This document shows, piece after piece, positions 12,401 to 24,857 of a stretch of DNA of 64,000 bases. This DNA comes from Trogon surrucura. Its lineage: Eukaryota > Chordata > Aves > Trogoniformes > Trogonidae. The notes beneath the pieces are model-generated. The model was not told the origin of the DNA, ran no database searches, and saw nothing but the letters and a program-made list of their open reading frames with translations. The translations under genes were made by a program, and so were the position numbers. The number at the start of each line of letters is the position of its first letter. Within the stretch, counting starts at the first letter, position 1. Where the stretch lies: the NCBI GenBank assembly GCA_020746105.1, contig CM036632.1:4898001-4962000 (forward strand), read 5' to 3'.

Positions 12401-13245
12401 ACTTTTGCTTGGATAATTTTTCCCCCCTCAGTTTTTAAGATGCCAAGGTGGTGATGAAGAAGTGGAAGCACCGATGCCGCCTTCTTCCCTTCAGGTACAT
12501 AGGAAGGAGACATATTATCTTTAAAGAAAAAAAGCAGCTAATTTGGCCTCTTGTTTAATGACAAGCCATAAGACTTGACTAGCAAGTTCCTGAAGAGGGA
12601 AAAATAACTCTTTTTGTTTAAAAGGCCAATAACTTGTAGCTGTACTGGAGGAAATGCTTTAAGCAATTTAAAGATCTGCTGCAAGTGGAGACACTCGCCA
12701 TGTCCACTGATGTGCCATTTTCTACTTTTACCATTAGAAAAAAATCCACCCTATTCCCAATCTGCATTTTGTCTTTTCATCTTGCAGCCATTTGCTACCG
12801 TAATTTTTCCAAAACAAGGAGTACCCGTACTGGATCACACAACGGAGCGATGCTCATCTATGTGGTACGAAACCTGAGCCTGTGCCCTCCTGGCACCCAC
12901 AGGGTCCCAAGCAGGGCAGGGAAGGAGCCAGCACGTGCTGGGAATCCTAATCCAGTTTCTGGAGACCTCCCTCTCTTTTCTGTTATTCAGAAGTTTCATA
13001 ATATTCATCACCACATCCATGCAGTGCAGTGGAGACACGCGTAACCCAAAGGTTTTGGCACTTGGTTCCTTGTCGACCCTTGGGGATGGGCTATTCCAAG
13101 GATTATGTTGTAGGAACCCAGTTGTGGCCTTTCTGCTTGTAGTCCAGGATGTGAGGCGGGAGCTCCAACACAGGCAGTGTTGGCTTCTGGGTTTCAGATC
13201 AGATTGGGCATATTACGAAAATCCACAGTAAATTGAATTTGACAG

Positions 13246-13272
13246 ATTTTTTTTGTTGTTGTTGTTGTTTTT
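13246..13272. repeat. T/GTT simple repeat
   Basis: A run of T is followed by about five GTT units and a further T run. It is a simple microsatellite inside the AMZ1 first intron. Confidence 0.8.
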
Positions 13273-13394
13273 CATGAGGGTTATTCTCACAAGAAATGCC
13301 CCCAAAATCCGTTCTCAGCACGTGACAGCTGAGCAGTCGGTATACTCCCTTTCTTACAGTAACATGTAACGCGCTTTATATGCAATTCAGGTTA

Positions 13395-13510
13395 CTCATA
13401 AATTATTCTCTTTGCAAATCAGGCGCCTATAAATTATTCTCTGTAATTGAAAATTACCTATGAATTATTCTTTTTGTAATTTGCAGTTATGTCATTTATT
13501 CTCTATTATA
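13395..13510. repeat. 31-bp AT-rich tandem repeat, about 3.5 copies
   Basis: Units starting at 13395, 13426 and 13457 share the core ATAAATTATTCTCTTTG with substitutions. A fourth, more diverged copy starts near 13488 with a one-base insertion. The spacing is exactly 31 bases for the first three. Confidence 0.75.
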
Positions 13511-16224
13511 TTGACATTGCTTTCTTGGATAGATGTGCCTGGGGCTGACAGTAACAGTGTAATTCTCGAAAGCTAAGGCAGTATCATACAGTACGAATTC
13601 ATCTGGGATATTCTGACAAGACAGAAATGGTCTCGTGTACAGAAAATCTGTGTTGTACAGGTCCAGAGAAGGGCACTCTGTGCGTAAGGGATTTGTTAGA
13701 TATTTTATGGAAGCTGGCCCTAACATTGTACAGGTTGTGTTTTTATATGCATTTCTTTTAAACTTTCTTTTTGAAGCTGGTTATTCTAAAGCTGTTCATT
13801 TTCTAAGTCAACTTTCAAGTCATTTCCAACTCTGATTCTCTCATATACACTGCAGGCTGCAGACACACAGAAGGAGATTTGTTCTGTTTCCTTCTCCTCT
13901 CAGCTCTTGTGAAATACTTAGAGGCAGAGCCACTTAACTGCCCTCTTTGGATGTCAAAGGGACATTAGCAGAGTCTCTTAAAACTGATTAATTGCCTAAG
14001 TTAGGTGCTGTACTGTAAACAAGCAGTGATGCTGCAGAAAATTCATAGCCAGTCAACAGAAATGAAAAGCCCAGAGCAAACATAACAAGCATTAACTAAT
14101 TATCAACACATGCCCTAGTTGCTTAATAGCTCTTTTCCTGAGATTTGTGGTTGGTGTCTGCTACTGCTACTCTAGGGTCAGTCTTTCCTTCCCCGTATCA
14201 CGCAGACGACAGCCTGAAAGCAATTTTCTCAATTTATTTGTTGACACGTATAGAAAGAGATTTTTCTTGACTGAGAAGCTGAACTCTCAAAGGGTAAAAA
14301 AGTCCAGCTGACAGGATAAGAGAGAGGACACTGAGGTGTAAGAGCATTTAACTCTGGTCCAAATGAAACTCTTACTAGTCCAGCTCCTTCCTGGAGGACC
14401 TCAGCAGAGCCAGGCTTTGCCTGCTGAATAAGCTCAGATGCTGGGGTCAGACCAAATCTGTTTGGCCAGTTTCAGACCCGCAATGGGGCAGCTCCCAGGG
14501 GCTGGGGGGAAGTTTCAAGGTGCTCAGCCCTTCTCATTGTCAATCTCCTCTGCTCACGGAGAAAATACACTCTGGACCTGACCGTCCCTATACTTACCCA
14601 CAAGGAACTGCAGCATCTCCTGTTCACTTTGCATTAAATGGCCACAAAGCACTGAGTCCGATCTGCTTGTGTTCCAGACCATAGAGTTAGATAAAACCTC
14701 CTGGCCTCACGTACTGCCAGATCCCAATAATATTTATGTGTAATGTCTCTAGAATACCTTTGTGACTTGGAAACACATGCTGTGTGTGGTCTCTCTCAAG
14801 GAAAGTCATTCCTCGTGCTGTGGAAGCCTTCAGAGATTCACACACGCATTTACTGGGAGGAGAATCTACCTGTCACACTGGAACTGTGATTGGTCTGTTA
14901 TTGTCGCAAGGCTCAGTCCTGGAAGTTTGTTCTCACATGAATCTTCCTCGTTAATATACTTGGACTGTTGAATAAATCAGATGGACAACTCATATGCAGA
15001 AAGATTTGCAGGACTGAAGACTAGATTTATAAAGATTGTTAAATATCTAAGATGGAGACAGATGCTTCCATCTGTCCTTATTTGAGTATTCTTCTTTAAG
15101 TGTTCTTAAGTATCTAAGAACACCTACACATCTACTTTCCCATTGATTTTTTTTTACATTAAAGGCTGCTCTCTTCAATGCACTTTTCTTCATTTGAATA
15201 TATATTAAGGACATACATTACCCCTAGTTTCAGTCTTCTGTTCTAAGAGTTTTATTTATTTTATGCCTATACATAAAGGCTACTTTTTTTTTTTTTAGTG
15301 CCCTCTATTTGAGATTCTCTAACTGCCATGTAAACATTGATGAACTTCTCTATGCTACCCTCCAGAAAGTTAGTTAATGGTATACACCTTTCCCCTTCTT
15401 CGCCCACCATCACCCATTTATTCATCATTTTCAGTGCTATCTCTGTTCGGTTCAGTCTGGTTAAACTCTCTGTGATGCTTCTCCCATGCACACATGTGAC
15501 GAAGAGCTGGCTGCGTTCTTCTTCCCTTGCTCTCACATGAAACAAACCTCTACAATTTACTGTCTGTATTTGCTAACCAAAGACCCAAAAGCACCGAGCA
15601 ACACCTATCAGCGCTGTGCAACAAACCTAAGGCTGCAGAGATACCCAAGCTCGGATCATTCACAGCTCCGAGCACTTTGCTCTTCATCATACTTGTCTAG
15701 ACAGACTAAATGGTTTCTGTGAGACAACCCCAGTGTTAGGCTGCATTTTCCATACAGATGAATCCCCAAACAGGTACAGCGATGGCTGGATATTCCCTCG
15801 AGCACAGGCATTATAAAAGTGGTTCATCATGCAGTATAAATGCACTGTAATACTGTGCCTCCTCCCAAGAAATCAAGTGCTTTTTAAGTGGTGCCGCCAG
15901 GTAGGGGATGTTTATGTGCATTTTACAGCCAAGGAGAAGGAGAGGGCTCCAAGGTAGCACCAGGGCCGAGGAGCCATGAAGCCAGCATGGTTTGGGGAGG
16001 GTGGGTCTGACGACAGACCCCAAACCCAAGATTTCTTAGTGGCCAGCAGTAGCCCAACCACCTCTGCCAGCCCGGTGGTTTGCTGGCCAAGAGGCATGTT
16101 CTGGAAACGCTGCAGAAGCAGGTCCTGCTCCTGGGACACCTGAGCCCCCCCAACCGCGGGCCCTGCTGGTTTGGAAAAGGGGCAGTTAACGCTGATCCCC
16201 GGGGCGGGGATCGCACGGGTGGGT

Positions 16225-16560
16225 GTGCGGGGAGGGACCGAGCCCCCCAGTGCCCTGGGAGGATGCACCGAGCACGGCCCCGGCACCGCTGGGCAGGACG
16301 CCCCGACCTCAGCCCCCAGCACTGCAAGTGCCCGGCAAGGGTGCACCGAGGACGACCCCGGCACTTAAGGAGAGCGCCCCGGGCACGACCCCCACAGTCC
16401 CTGGCGTGGGATGCCCCCGAGCGCGGCCCCTGCATCCCGGCGGAGGGGATGCCCTGAGCGGGACCCGCCATCGCCGGAGAAGAAGGATGTCCCGGGCACG
16501 GCCACCATCACCCGGGGAGCGCTGCCCGTCACCCGGGGAGATGCCCCGAGCCTGCGCTCC
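16225..16560. repeat. Degenerate GC-rich minisatellite, about 9 copies of 33-43 bp
   Basis: The motif GGATGCCCCGAGCACGGCCC recurs in varied form near 16261, 16296, 16339, 16372, 16409, 16447, 16485, 16518 and 16539. Spacing is mostly 33-43 bases, the last interval shorter. Translation of either strand shows repeated peptide blocks, which is a by-product of the repeat and not evidence of coding. Confidence 0.65.
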
Positions 16561-16839
16561 CCGCGCCGGCGCTGGGGGGGCTCCCGCCGCACCTCGGGAC
16601 CGCCGGAGCCCCCTTCCCGCCGCGCCGGGCTGTGCCCTCCCCGCGTTGAGGACGACCCCGCGGCCCCCCATCCCTCCATCCTGTGCCCCCCCCTCTCCCC
16701 GAGCTGCCCGGAGGTGCAGGGCAGGACTCACCGCCCGCCGGGCCGGGGCTGCGGAGGCCGGGGAGGTGTGGCAGGGCCGGGGCACCCGGTTCGGGGTTGG
16801 GGCGAGGCGGAGCGGAGCCCGGCAGCGGCGGCGGCAGGA

Positions 16840-16915
16840 GGAGCAGAAGAGGAGGAGGAGAAGGAGGAGGAAGAAAAAGGGGGAGCAAAAGGGGGGGTGG
16901 GGGGGGCTCGGGCGC
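16840..16915. repeat. GGA/A-rich tract followed by long G runs
   Basis: Repeated GGAGGAGGAGAAGGAGG units are followed by GGGGG, then GGGGGGG and GGGGGGGG separated by one or two bases. It is a purine-only strand tract with obvious G-quadruplex potential near the inferred AMZ1 start. Confidence 0.75.
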
Positions 16916-16991
16916 CCGCGGGATTCGCCGAGCCGCCGCCGAGAGCCGCCTCCCGCCGATGCGCGGGGCAACCGCCGGGGGCACCCCCGGG

Positions 16992-17060
16992 GGGGGCAGC
17001 TCCGGGGAGGGGATGGCAGCGAGGTGGGGGCAGCTCCGGGGACGGGTTGGCAGCACAGGG
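16992..17060. repeat. 34-bp direct duplication in the CpG island
   Basis: GGGGGCAGCTCCGGGG starts at 16992 and again at 17026. It is followed in both copies by related sequence (aggggatggcagc and acgggttggcagc). Confidence 0.8.
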
Positions 17061-19815
17061 GCCGGGGGAGAGCGGCATCCCGCCGGGCAGGGCTCCCCCC
17101 GCAAACTGGGAAAGGGGGGAGGAAAGGGTCCCGGGGTGCTCGGGGGGAAGCAGAAGCCCCGAGGACGAGCCCGAGGAGAAGGTGTCCTCGGGTGCTCGCA
17201 GGCTGGGGGCAGCGGCGGGTCCCTCCCGGCTCGCTGGAGCCTGGGAGAGAGGAGCGAGAGCCAAGTCAGACCTCATTTTGGGAAGCGCGTTCCCGAAAGA
17301 GCCCGGGGCTGAGCAACATGACAGCGCCTCAAGGACTGAAAGCCCTTTAATCTCTGCTCTTAATAAGAAATGAACGAAGGAGTGGGTGTCTGGAGACCTG
17401 AGCACTAGTTATGTGGCGATGCCGGCGACTGATGCGATCTCCTCCGTGGGAGCGGTGTTTGCATTTGCCTTGATGCGCTGCTCAGTACATCTCTCCCACA
17501 TGACCTGGACACATTTCCATGTCCTGTAATTTGGGAATATTATCTGTTCTTGGAAAGGTTAATTACATTAGAGGAGTAGATCTCCATTCCCAGTTCTTCA
17601 TGGCTTCATTTATTCTGTCTTTCATGTTTTGATCCCTTCAGTGCTTTGATCCCTCATTTCTACCATCCCTAGGTGGAAAGAAGAAGGAATACCCTGGCTG
17701 GGACCCAAGTGTGTCCCTAAATGACACAAGCTGAAATTGAGGGTGAGGGGGGGGAGTTTTACAGCCTCAGGAGCTGTAGTGGGTAGCGGTACTGCCAGCC
17801 TAAATGCCATCTGCACACCCAGCACAACCAGGGGCCTTGCAAGGGCCAGCACAAATGCCAAGGTGGCCACAGAAGTGGACAAATGACCCTGTGCCATGTT
17901 GCAGGGCTAGCAAGCACCAGAATTAGACCATCCCTGTGTGCTACAGCCTGCCAACCCAGGACCTGCATTGCTCTTAAGGAAGCGACAGCATCACTGGTAA
18001 AAAATTGCCCTAATTTGCTGCTGTCATAATCAGGCCAAGAGGCGAAGCAGCAGCAGCTTCTCCTGTCAGCAGTGGCTGCTCGTGAAGCCTCTTTGTGGGA
18101 AACCTTCCTGAGATTCAGTGTGTGGGGAGGGCAAAAGGGAGTCCTAAGGCCTTGCAATAAGCGCTATCTTCCACTTCGTCTGCCACCCCAAGCACAGCAG
18201 ATGCCCTCTGTGCTGTTTTAATTGGTTGCTGCTTGCAATTAGAGTTTATTTGTGTTCATTAACTTAAATTTTCTATTTGTGAGTTGCTTGCAGTACACCA
18301 TCAATGTGCTCAGAACAATGCAAGCCTCAAAGAGTCAGCTCCTGCCCCAAGGAAGCTATGGCCTAAAATTAGAGGGAAATACTGTTCGGACACAGCACGC
18401 TCCAAAAATGCATATTTTTTTTTTTGCTAAGAATCGTATTGCATTTAAACTTATTAATTAATACTTGGCTTAGCTACCAGACCAGTGACTGACCAGCATA
18501 GGTAAATAGGACTGGTGTTGTTATTAAATGTACACAAAATGATGCATTTATCCTGGGCAGCCATGAGAAGAAGGGGGTAGTCCTTGCCCAGGAGAGCTTA
18601 CAGCGAGGGAGATGGAGAGCAGGGACAGAGCGAGTGATGATGAAACAGCCACACACTCACTCACTGACTTTTTAGGAGGTGAGTGGTTTTATTAAGAGAA
18701 GATCAGTACAACAGAAGGGAAAAAGGGAGCAGGAGGTAGTCAAAAATTGGATAAGACTGCCAGGAGCTGAAGAGGGCAGACGTGCAGTGAATCGGAGGGA
18801 TGGCCGTGCTCAGCATTAGCTCAGCTGTGATTAAAGCTGGTCACAGCAGAGACGTGGTGCTCACCACAAGTGGCCTTTATCTGCAGTGAGCAGCAGCAAT
18901 CATTATTCTGCTTCTAAACTCAATTGTTTATGCCAAGTTGCGTTTCCTAGAAAGGCCACGATCCGCTGCCTCCACGTAGAAGGATGTAAAATACGGAGGC
19001 ACGTGCCTGGTGCAGGTGAGTGCAGGAAACTTTGTGGAGCAGCACGTCCTTGGGGGAAAGTAGAATGAAAAAATCCCCAAACCAAGGCCTAAGACTAGAA
19101 CTTAACCAGCTGTAGTTGTTTAGCTGAAGAAAATTGAATAGTGGTACACAAATAACTCCATAAGGAGACAAGGCAGGTACCCAAGAGCTGTTCAAGCCAG
19201 AGAGGAGAGACGTGGCCCAAACCCACAGCTGCAAGCTGAAGCCAGACAAAGTGAAATGAGAAAATAGGCGTTAATTTTTCAAGAATGAAGTTGATTAGCT
19301 GCTGGAAAAAATTACTGGGGAAAGTGAAATTCTTTCCATGTGTTAGTGATTTCCAATCAAGATGCCTTTCTGCAAAACGGGCTTCAGCCAAGCGTGTGTT
19401 CAGAAGAGCAAGGATGGGCTGAAATGTGGTGATCTCCAGTCTAAGACAGTGAAGAGGTGACTCTGTGGTTCTACTTGGCCTTTAAGGAAATGAATTGAAG
19501 ACTGTGCTCTTGGTGTGTATTTCTAAATCCCTACTGGGCAGCTGTGATGGTGCTGCGCTGCCTTGTCTGCTCCTGAACAGCAGCTGAGCAAGGGTGGCCA
19601 GAGCCCTGCTTGGACCCAGCCTGTCTGATGGGGTTTTTGTGCCCTGCCCTGCCCACTGAGCTGGGGTGTTGGTGTGCGCGAAGCTGGTGGTGCAAACTCC
19701 TCTCAGGTCTCTCTGCATTTATCAGAGGAGGCTGTTGGATGCCTGGATGGAGGTAGGTGCTCCCCAGGCACGTATCAGCTGCCCTGAGCTGACGAAGAGC
19801 AAACTCTGCGCTGGC

Positions 19816-19850
19816 AGTTGGGTCTTTTTCAGTTGGGTCTTTTTCAGTTC
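19816..19850. repeat. 15-bp tandem duplication
   Basis: AGTTGGGTCTTTTTC occurs twice head to tail, starting at 19816 and 19831, and is followed by a partial third copy. Confidence 0.85.
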
Positions 19851-22800
19851 TGTCGCTGACCTGTAGCGAAGCTGCGGCAAACCATTTCCCTTCTGAGTCA
19901 CAGTATCTTTTTCAGCCTTGCTTGCCCTTTCAGCTTGACCCAGGGCTTCTGCAGGGGCTCTCTCCTGGTGGGATTACATTCTGATTATCTATGCAGTTGT
20001 TTTTCAAAAAGCAAATTGCCCGCTACAGGTGTGAAATGTTTTTCTGTTATTGGAGTTATGGTTATTGAAAAGTCAGAGTGTTATTTCTGCATCCTTGTAA
20101 TCTTGAGCAGTTTTGAAGGGGCCAGAGGGCCTCTAACTTCAGCCTATGCTACCATTACAAAGCGTAAATGCACCTGAGCAAACTTTCTCAAAGTTTGGGT
20201 ATTAATAGCAGACTAGAGAAAGCAACATGAGGTCAGCTCTCGTTTTTTCTCTGCTGGCCAGCCACAAGGCACTGACCTGTATTTTGGGCAGTGCTGCAGA
20301 ACTACAAGCAGCTACTTTGCTCTTGGTCCCAGCACAAACACAGCTACAGCCGGGCAAGGAGGTGCCTCAGCTTTGCCTTTTGCTGTGCACAAGGAGGAGA
20401 ATTAGGGAATGCACACAGAAAAATCAGAATCTAGTCTCATGTTGCTGCTCCTATGAAAATGAGGTGGCTGCGCAATTTGGTAGGAGGAACATGTACAAAA
20501 GCCAAAGGGTGAGATCTGCTACATATTAATGGTGATGGAAAGGAAGAGGAGAAACAAGAGTGACTGGTTTGTGGTGGAGACTGAGAGTTACCGTCCTGGG
20601 AGTTACTGGGAGGATGTAGCATGGACCTGTTGGGGACAGGTTCACATCTGCTGGTGTGTTTCTGGTAGGGTCTGAAGCAGGAGATGAGGAATTATTAAAG
20701 TGGGATTTCATCTTGAGCAGGAGAGTCTGAGGGACCACATCTGACTAGACTATAGGAGCTTTGTGCACCCTTGCTGAAGTCAGTTGGTTTGGCTCTCGGC
20801 GTATATCAGAAGTAGAAAGGGAGAGTAAATGTTCCTTGTCTCTTGCATTTGAGACCTTAAAAATGCAATGTATTGTGCTGGTGTTGTGGAAAGGCTCCTC
20901 CTTTGCCCAGCTGCTGCCCTGGGCACTACCCAAGCCGTCCCTGTGGGTGTGCCAGGATGTGCCCGAGGACGCTGCCCTATGCCCTGTCCATCACCCTTCC
21001 CTAAAGAGCCCGATGGATGAACCTCGCGGAGGCACGGGTGAATAAGCAACGTGATCGTGGTACTCAATGTTTCCTGTGATTCCCATGAGGAGCAGCTCGG
21101 TTCAGCAGCCGTGAAGGACAGCTTCCTTCTCTCAGTAGGAGATGGCAGAAGAGAAGCAGAGAGCAGCAGGCACCTTCTGGTAGGTGATGGAGTGGAGGTA
21201 ACAGTGTCCCTAAGGCAACGCTCGTGCTCTGTCTGGAAACGTGCCGGACCAGCAAAATTGTCTCTCTCTGCTGCATCCTGGCACAATCCAGGCTTTATTG
21301 GCAGGCTTGGGGAGGAACAGTGATGAAAACAAGTGTTTGGCTGGTGTTGCTGTAGTGCCACTGGCTTTAACAAACAAACAAAAAGAGCCCTGCCCTTCTT
21401 TGATTAGTGAGTGGGATCTGCTGCCACAAGCTGATGCTGGAGGAAAAGATAAGGGAGAGAAAAAGAGAACAGCTATGGAGTGAGGGTAAAAACACTGGGC
21501 AGAAAATCTGTGAGGGAATGAAAAGGAGCCATTTATTTGCACATAAGTTGCTAGATTGTGCTTCCATGTGCATCCCAGACAGCTTCTAATACATGGGTTT
21601 ATTTTGAGTTAAGATGTTTTTACTGGCATTAGAGACTCTTGAGAAGATGCTGTCAACCCACAGATTAAGCAGTAGCTGGTCCAAATCTGTCTTGTGCCAA
21701 TCTAACGAAAATTTATGGTATCCCAAGCTGTGCTCATATACAGGGTCTTCTTCCCTTTTTAACACTAATTTCATGTTTGAAGTCTCTCAGTAGGAAGTCA
21801 GTGTGGATGCTCCGTGATTCATTCCCATGAGGAAGCGTGATTTCAGGTGCCCATATGGCCACAGAGGCAGAGGAGGGGGCAGATGTGTATTTTTGCAGCA
21901 AGGAGAATGCAACTTCAGTGTACACATTTGGCCTGGCATAGAAGATCTGAGGGTTGTAGAGAGTTATTATTTTATTTTATCTTTCAAAATAAAATTTTCA
22001 TGATTGCTTCCTATTGGCTCCTGATTAAGCTTTAGGAACAACAAAGAAGGAGGCTGCTGCCTGAGCAATCCATCCCAGGCTTTAAATTCAGCCTGGTGTT
22101 GGGTCTCTGTGTTCCCCAGGATTCAGCAGAGTCCACTTATTGAGGCCAGCAGAAATAGCATCTTGCTTCCTGGTTTCAGAGGAGGTGTTAAGTAGGACAC
22201 AGTTAAATTTGGGATTATTAGTAAGAGAAGAGGGGTAACTATTTCTTTTTAAATGCTGTGGTTTGATAATAGGTCTCGGGGCAGGGAACTGTGCAGAGCT
22301 GCCCTTTGTAGAGGGCTAGAAGATGAGGGGTTTGCAGCGAGGAAACCGTCTCTGATGCAATAAATTATTGGGCAGAAATGGATGTTTGGGAGAATTTCAA
22401 GTTCCTACACATGCAGCCCTGAATGGCACCCAGTCCTGCAGCATTTCAGCCCAAGGTGTATCTTGCTGATATCAGCAACCAGTAAAGGGCTGGGCCAGGC
22501 ATCTTGGTCTCCAGGAATCCGGGGATCACTGTGTGGTAGCACAGGTGGAGGGGTTCTTCTTGCCGGCATCTCTGTTTTAAGATTTATCAGAGTTTTCCCT
22601 GAGACATAGAGACATCAAGCTTCATATGGGCAATAATCTAATTTGAGATAGTAGAAACATGTGCTCCATACAGAAGAATGGAAGTCTGTGAACGAGAGGC
22701 AAAGCCCCGCAACGAGCTGTCTGCATAATTAAAAAGCTGCAGTGAGATGAAATAGGAGATGGAGCGGAGAGATAGTTGGAGGCGCTGAGAAACAGAAGTG

Positions 22801-23963
22801 CTTTCAAGTATTTTACTGCAGCGCTGATTGACAAATGTGCCGGGGGCCTGAGTTTCTCCTTGTGCTGTCCTTGGCCAGGTGACTCGTGCTGTGCAGCCGG
22901 GTGGACACCGTCGCTGACCTAAAAACCTCCAAATGCTGATACAGGTGTGAGCGCTAAACTGAGCTCAGGCACGAGGCAGTGGAGGGTCACAGGGCTGCAG
23001 AGCTTTGAGCCAGAGCTAACATCTGTGTCTTGCTGGACTGATGTACAACTGATCTTTTTTTTTTTTGCTCATGGGTAGACTCCAGCTCACTTTGCTCTGG
23101 GCTACGTGATGATCCGTTTGCACTCGGTGATGCTACGAAGGCGGCTAAAGGCCAAGTACTGTCATTAGAAGCCAGCTGCAAATTAATACATGGTGTGTGA
23201 TTAATGTGCTTTTAAAATGCATTCATGTCCTGTCACACTGACTGTGGCTCTTGTGTCACATTCGGTGTTCTCAGAACGTTTATTAGCCTTACAGATCCCT
23301 TGATTATTGCTTTCTCTTTTATAATTAAGCCATGAAACTCAGCATGGTGCAGCTTATGTGGTATTAATTCATGCCTGGCATATTCTGCCTGCGCCCTAGG
23401 CTAAAGCTAAATGCTGGCAGCTGGATTGCTCTCTGCACAGTTGCCATTCTGAAATTTTTTTTAATCCGATTATAAAAATCACATTCTGTGTGCGTATGGG
23501 TGACTTGGGGCTCGCCGCTGCCCCAAGCAATAGCAAGATGTGGTCTGGCTTCCTTGGGAGCACGATCTGCCCCCAGCAGTGCTGTGAGATGAGGCTTCTT
23601 CTCGCCCCAGGCGCTGGCTGATGCTCTCCAGATTGGTGCTATGAGCTCTGCTTCGGTGCTTAACGAAGCCCTGGGTGCTCTCCACTCCCTGCTCACCCTT
23701 CATGGGACTTGCCTGTGAAAATGTGAGTTTCACAAGTGAGTTCTGTTTCACTCCTTTTTGTCCTGACTTTTCTTCACATGAGGTTTAAATCAAATCCAGG
23801 ATTTCCTGTGAGGCTGTGACTCCATGTCCACTTTCTATTGCAACGGCCATTTGAATAGTTCTTCTCCTGACTGGTTGCTCCTGCCCCCAGTACAGCAGTT
23901 TAGCAGTTTGTGTGGCCATGTGTGAAGCTGAACAGGGAACAAAAATACTATCAAACATGGCTG

Positions 23964-24013
23964 GTTTTTTTATTTTTTAAATTTTTCTTATTTTTTATTT
24001 TTTTTATTTTTCC
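23964..24013. repeat. AT-rich low-complexity tract
   Basis: Mostly T with scattered A, about 50 bases. It produces a run of Phe/Leu/Ile codons in the frame across it, which should not be read as a membrane segment. Confidence 0.85.
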
Positions 24014-24810
24014 TCTCCTGGGAGTTAGTTGTAGGAGTGACTGTGCTGAAGGAATTGGAGCTCAGCACTACCAAGAGGGAAGTTACTGGAATGACCACTG
24101 CTGGTCCAGAGGCAACAGTGTGAGGGCAGAACTTGTGAAGTCTTTGCTGGGCTGGCTGTTGGGCTGCTTGCCATCTCTGTTGGGGAGGTCGAAGCCTTCT
24201 CCAAGGCTTGAGGCCCAGCACAGAGTGGGCAGTAATGGGCTCCAGCAGCTCTGCCCACAAGGCTCTACACCTTCTGGCAGTCCTACCAAACTTCGGGTGT
24301 TCTATCCGACTTTCAGGACAAAGTGCCAGGGTGCCAGCTCTCAAAGAGCATGTGTGTCAGTGTCCCTCATTTACCCTGGACATGAGGGAAATTGCTTGAG
24401 AGCTGTAGAAGCCAGCGCATGGGATAACTCTGTGTATAGCTGAAGGTCTGGGCTCTTTGTGGACCACAGATGCTGTGATGCAAGGACAGTTCTGCTCTGC
24501 AGCATCTGTGTTAGTTATCCACATGCATACGCAGCTCGGGTGATAAATTTTTACTAATCAAGATATTTCTGTAGAGACCTGAATGTTGATCATCTCAAAG
24601 CTTCTGTTTCAAAAACCAGTGCCAAAACCTATGTGCACAATGTAAAGTCGTAGTGCAGAAACTCTTTGAGCTCAGACGTTTCCATGGAGATGGATCTTTG
24701 ATCTTGTTGTAATAAATAAAAGGCGGAGAAGATGCTCCAAAACTAGGGAGGAAGGCAAGGCTGATCCCTACGGGGCAGAAGTTCTCAACAGGAATTAGAG
24801 AGACAGGAGG

Positions 24811-24857
24811 TGTGTGTGTCTCTGTCTCTGTCTCTCTCTGTCTTCCCCCCCCCCCCC
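24811..24857. repeat. GT / CTGT / CT / poly-C microsatellite
   Basis: A compound simple repeat: GTGTGTGT, then TCTCTG units, then CT and about 14 C. Confidence 0.9.

Larger units (their letters stand above)
9475..16731 (-). other. AMZ1: AMZ1 first intron (7.3 kb)
   Basis: This lies between the inferred non-coding exon 1 (donor at 16732) and the exon with the start codon. It contains a 31-bp tandem repeat near 13.4 kb, a GTT/T tract near 13.25 kb and the degenerate GC-rich repeat at 16.2-16.56 kb. No coding exon was recognised. The region is mostly AT-rich until about 16.1 kb, where CpG density rises sharply. Confidence 0.55.
16732..17100 (-). other. AMZ1: Inferred AMZ1 non-coding exon 1 (5' end not fixed)
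   Basis: The minus strand reads GGGCG|GTGAGTCC at 16732|16731, a consensus splice donor inside the CpG island. No ATG frame joins it to the coding exons, so it would be 5' UTR. The transcription start cannot be placed from sequence; the upper limit given here is arbitrary. Confidence 0.45.
16150..17340. promoter_or_regulatory. AMZ1: CpG island, inferred AMZ1 promoter
   Basis: GC content and CpG frequency rise sharply against AT-rich flanks. The island lies upstream of the AMZ1 coding exons in the orientation expected for a promoter. It contains a consensus minus-strand donor (GGCG|GTGAGT at 16732|16731) suited to a non-coding first exon, a GGA-rich tract, long G runs and GC-rich repeats. No TATA box was seen. 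Both directions of transcription are possible. Confidence 0.7.

Noticed and set aside
16223..17373. Long open frames on both strands (up to 375 codons) in the CpG island
   Set aside because: They arise from GC-rich composition and the degenerate repeat. The peptides are Pro/Arg/Gly/Ala low complexity, several frames are open at once, and none has a supporting splice or family pattern.
20780..21373. 197-codon minus-strand frame
   Set aside because: Single isolated frame in intergenic DNA with no recognisable domain, promoter or splice context.
23910..24443. 177-codon plus-strand frame with an apparent hydrophobic segment
   Set aside because: The hydrophobic part is encoded by an AT-rich low-complexity tract, overlapping minus-strand frames are equally open, and no family is recognisable.
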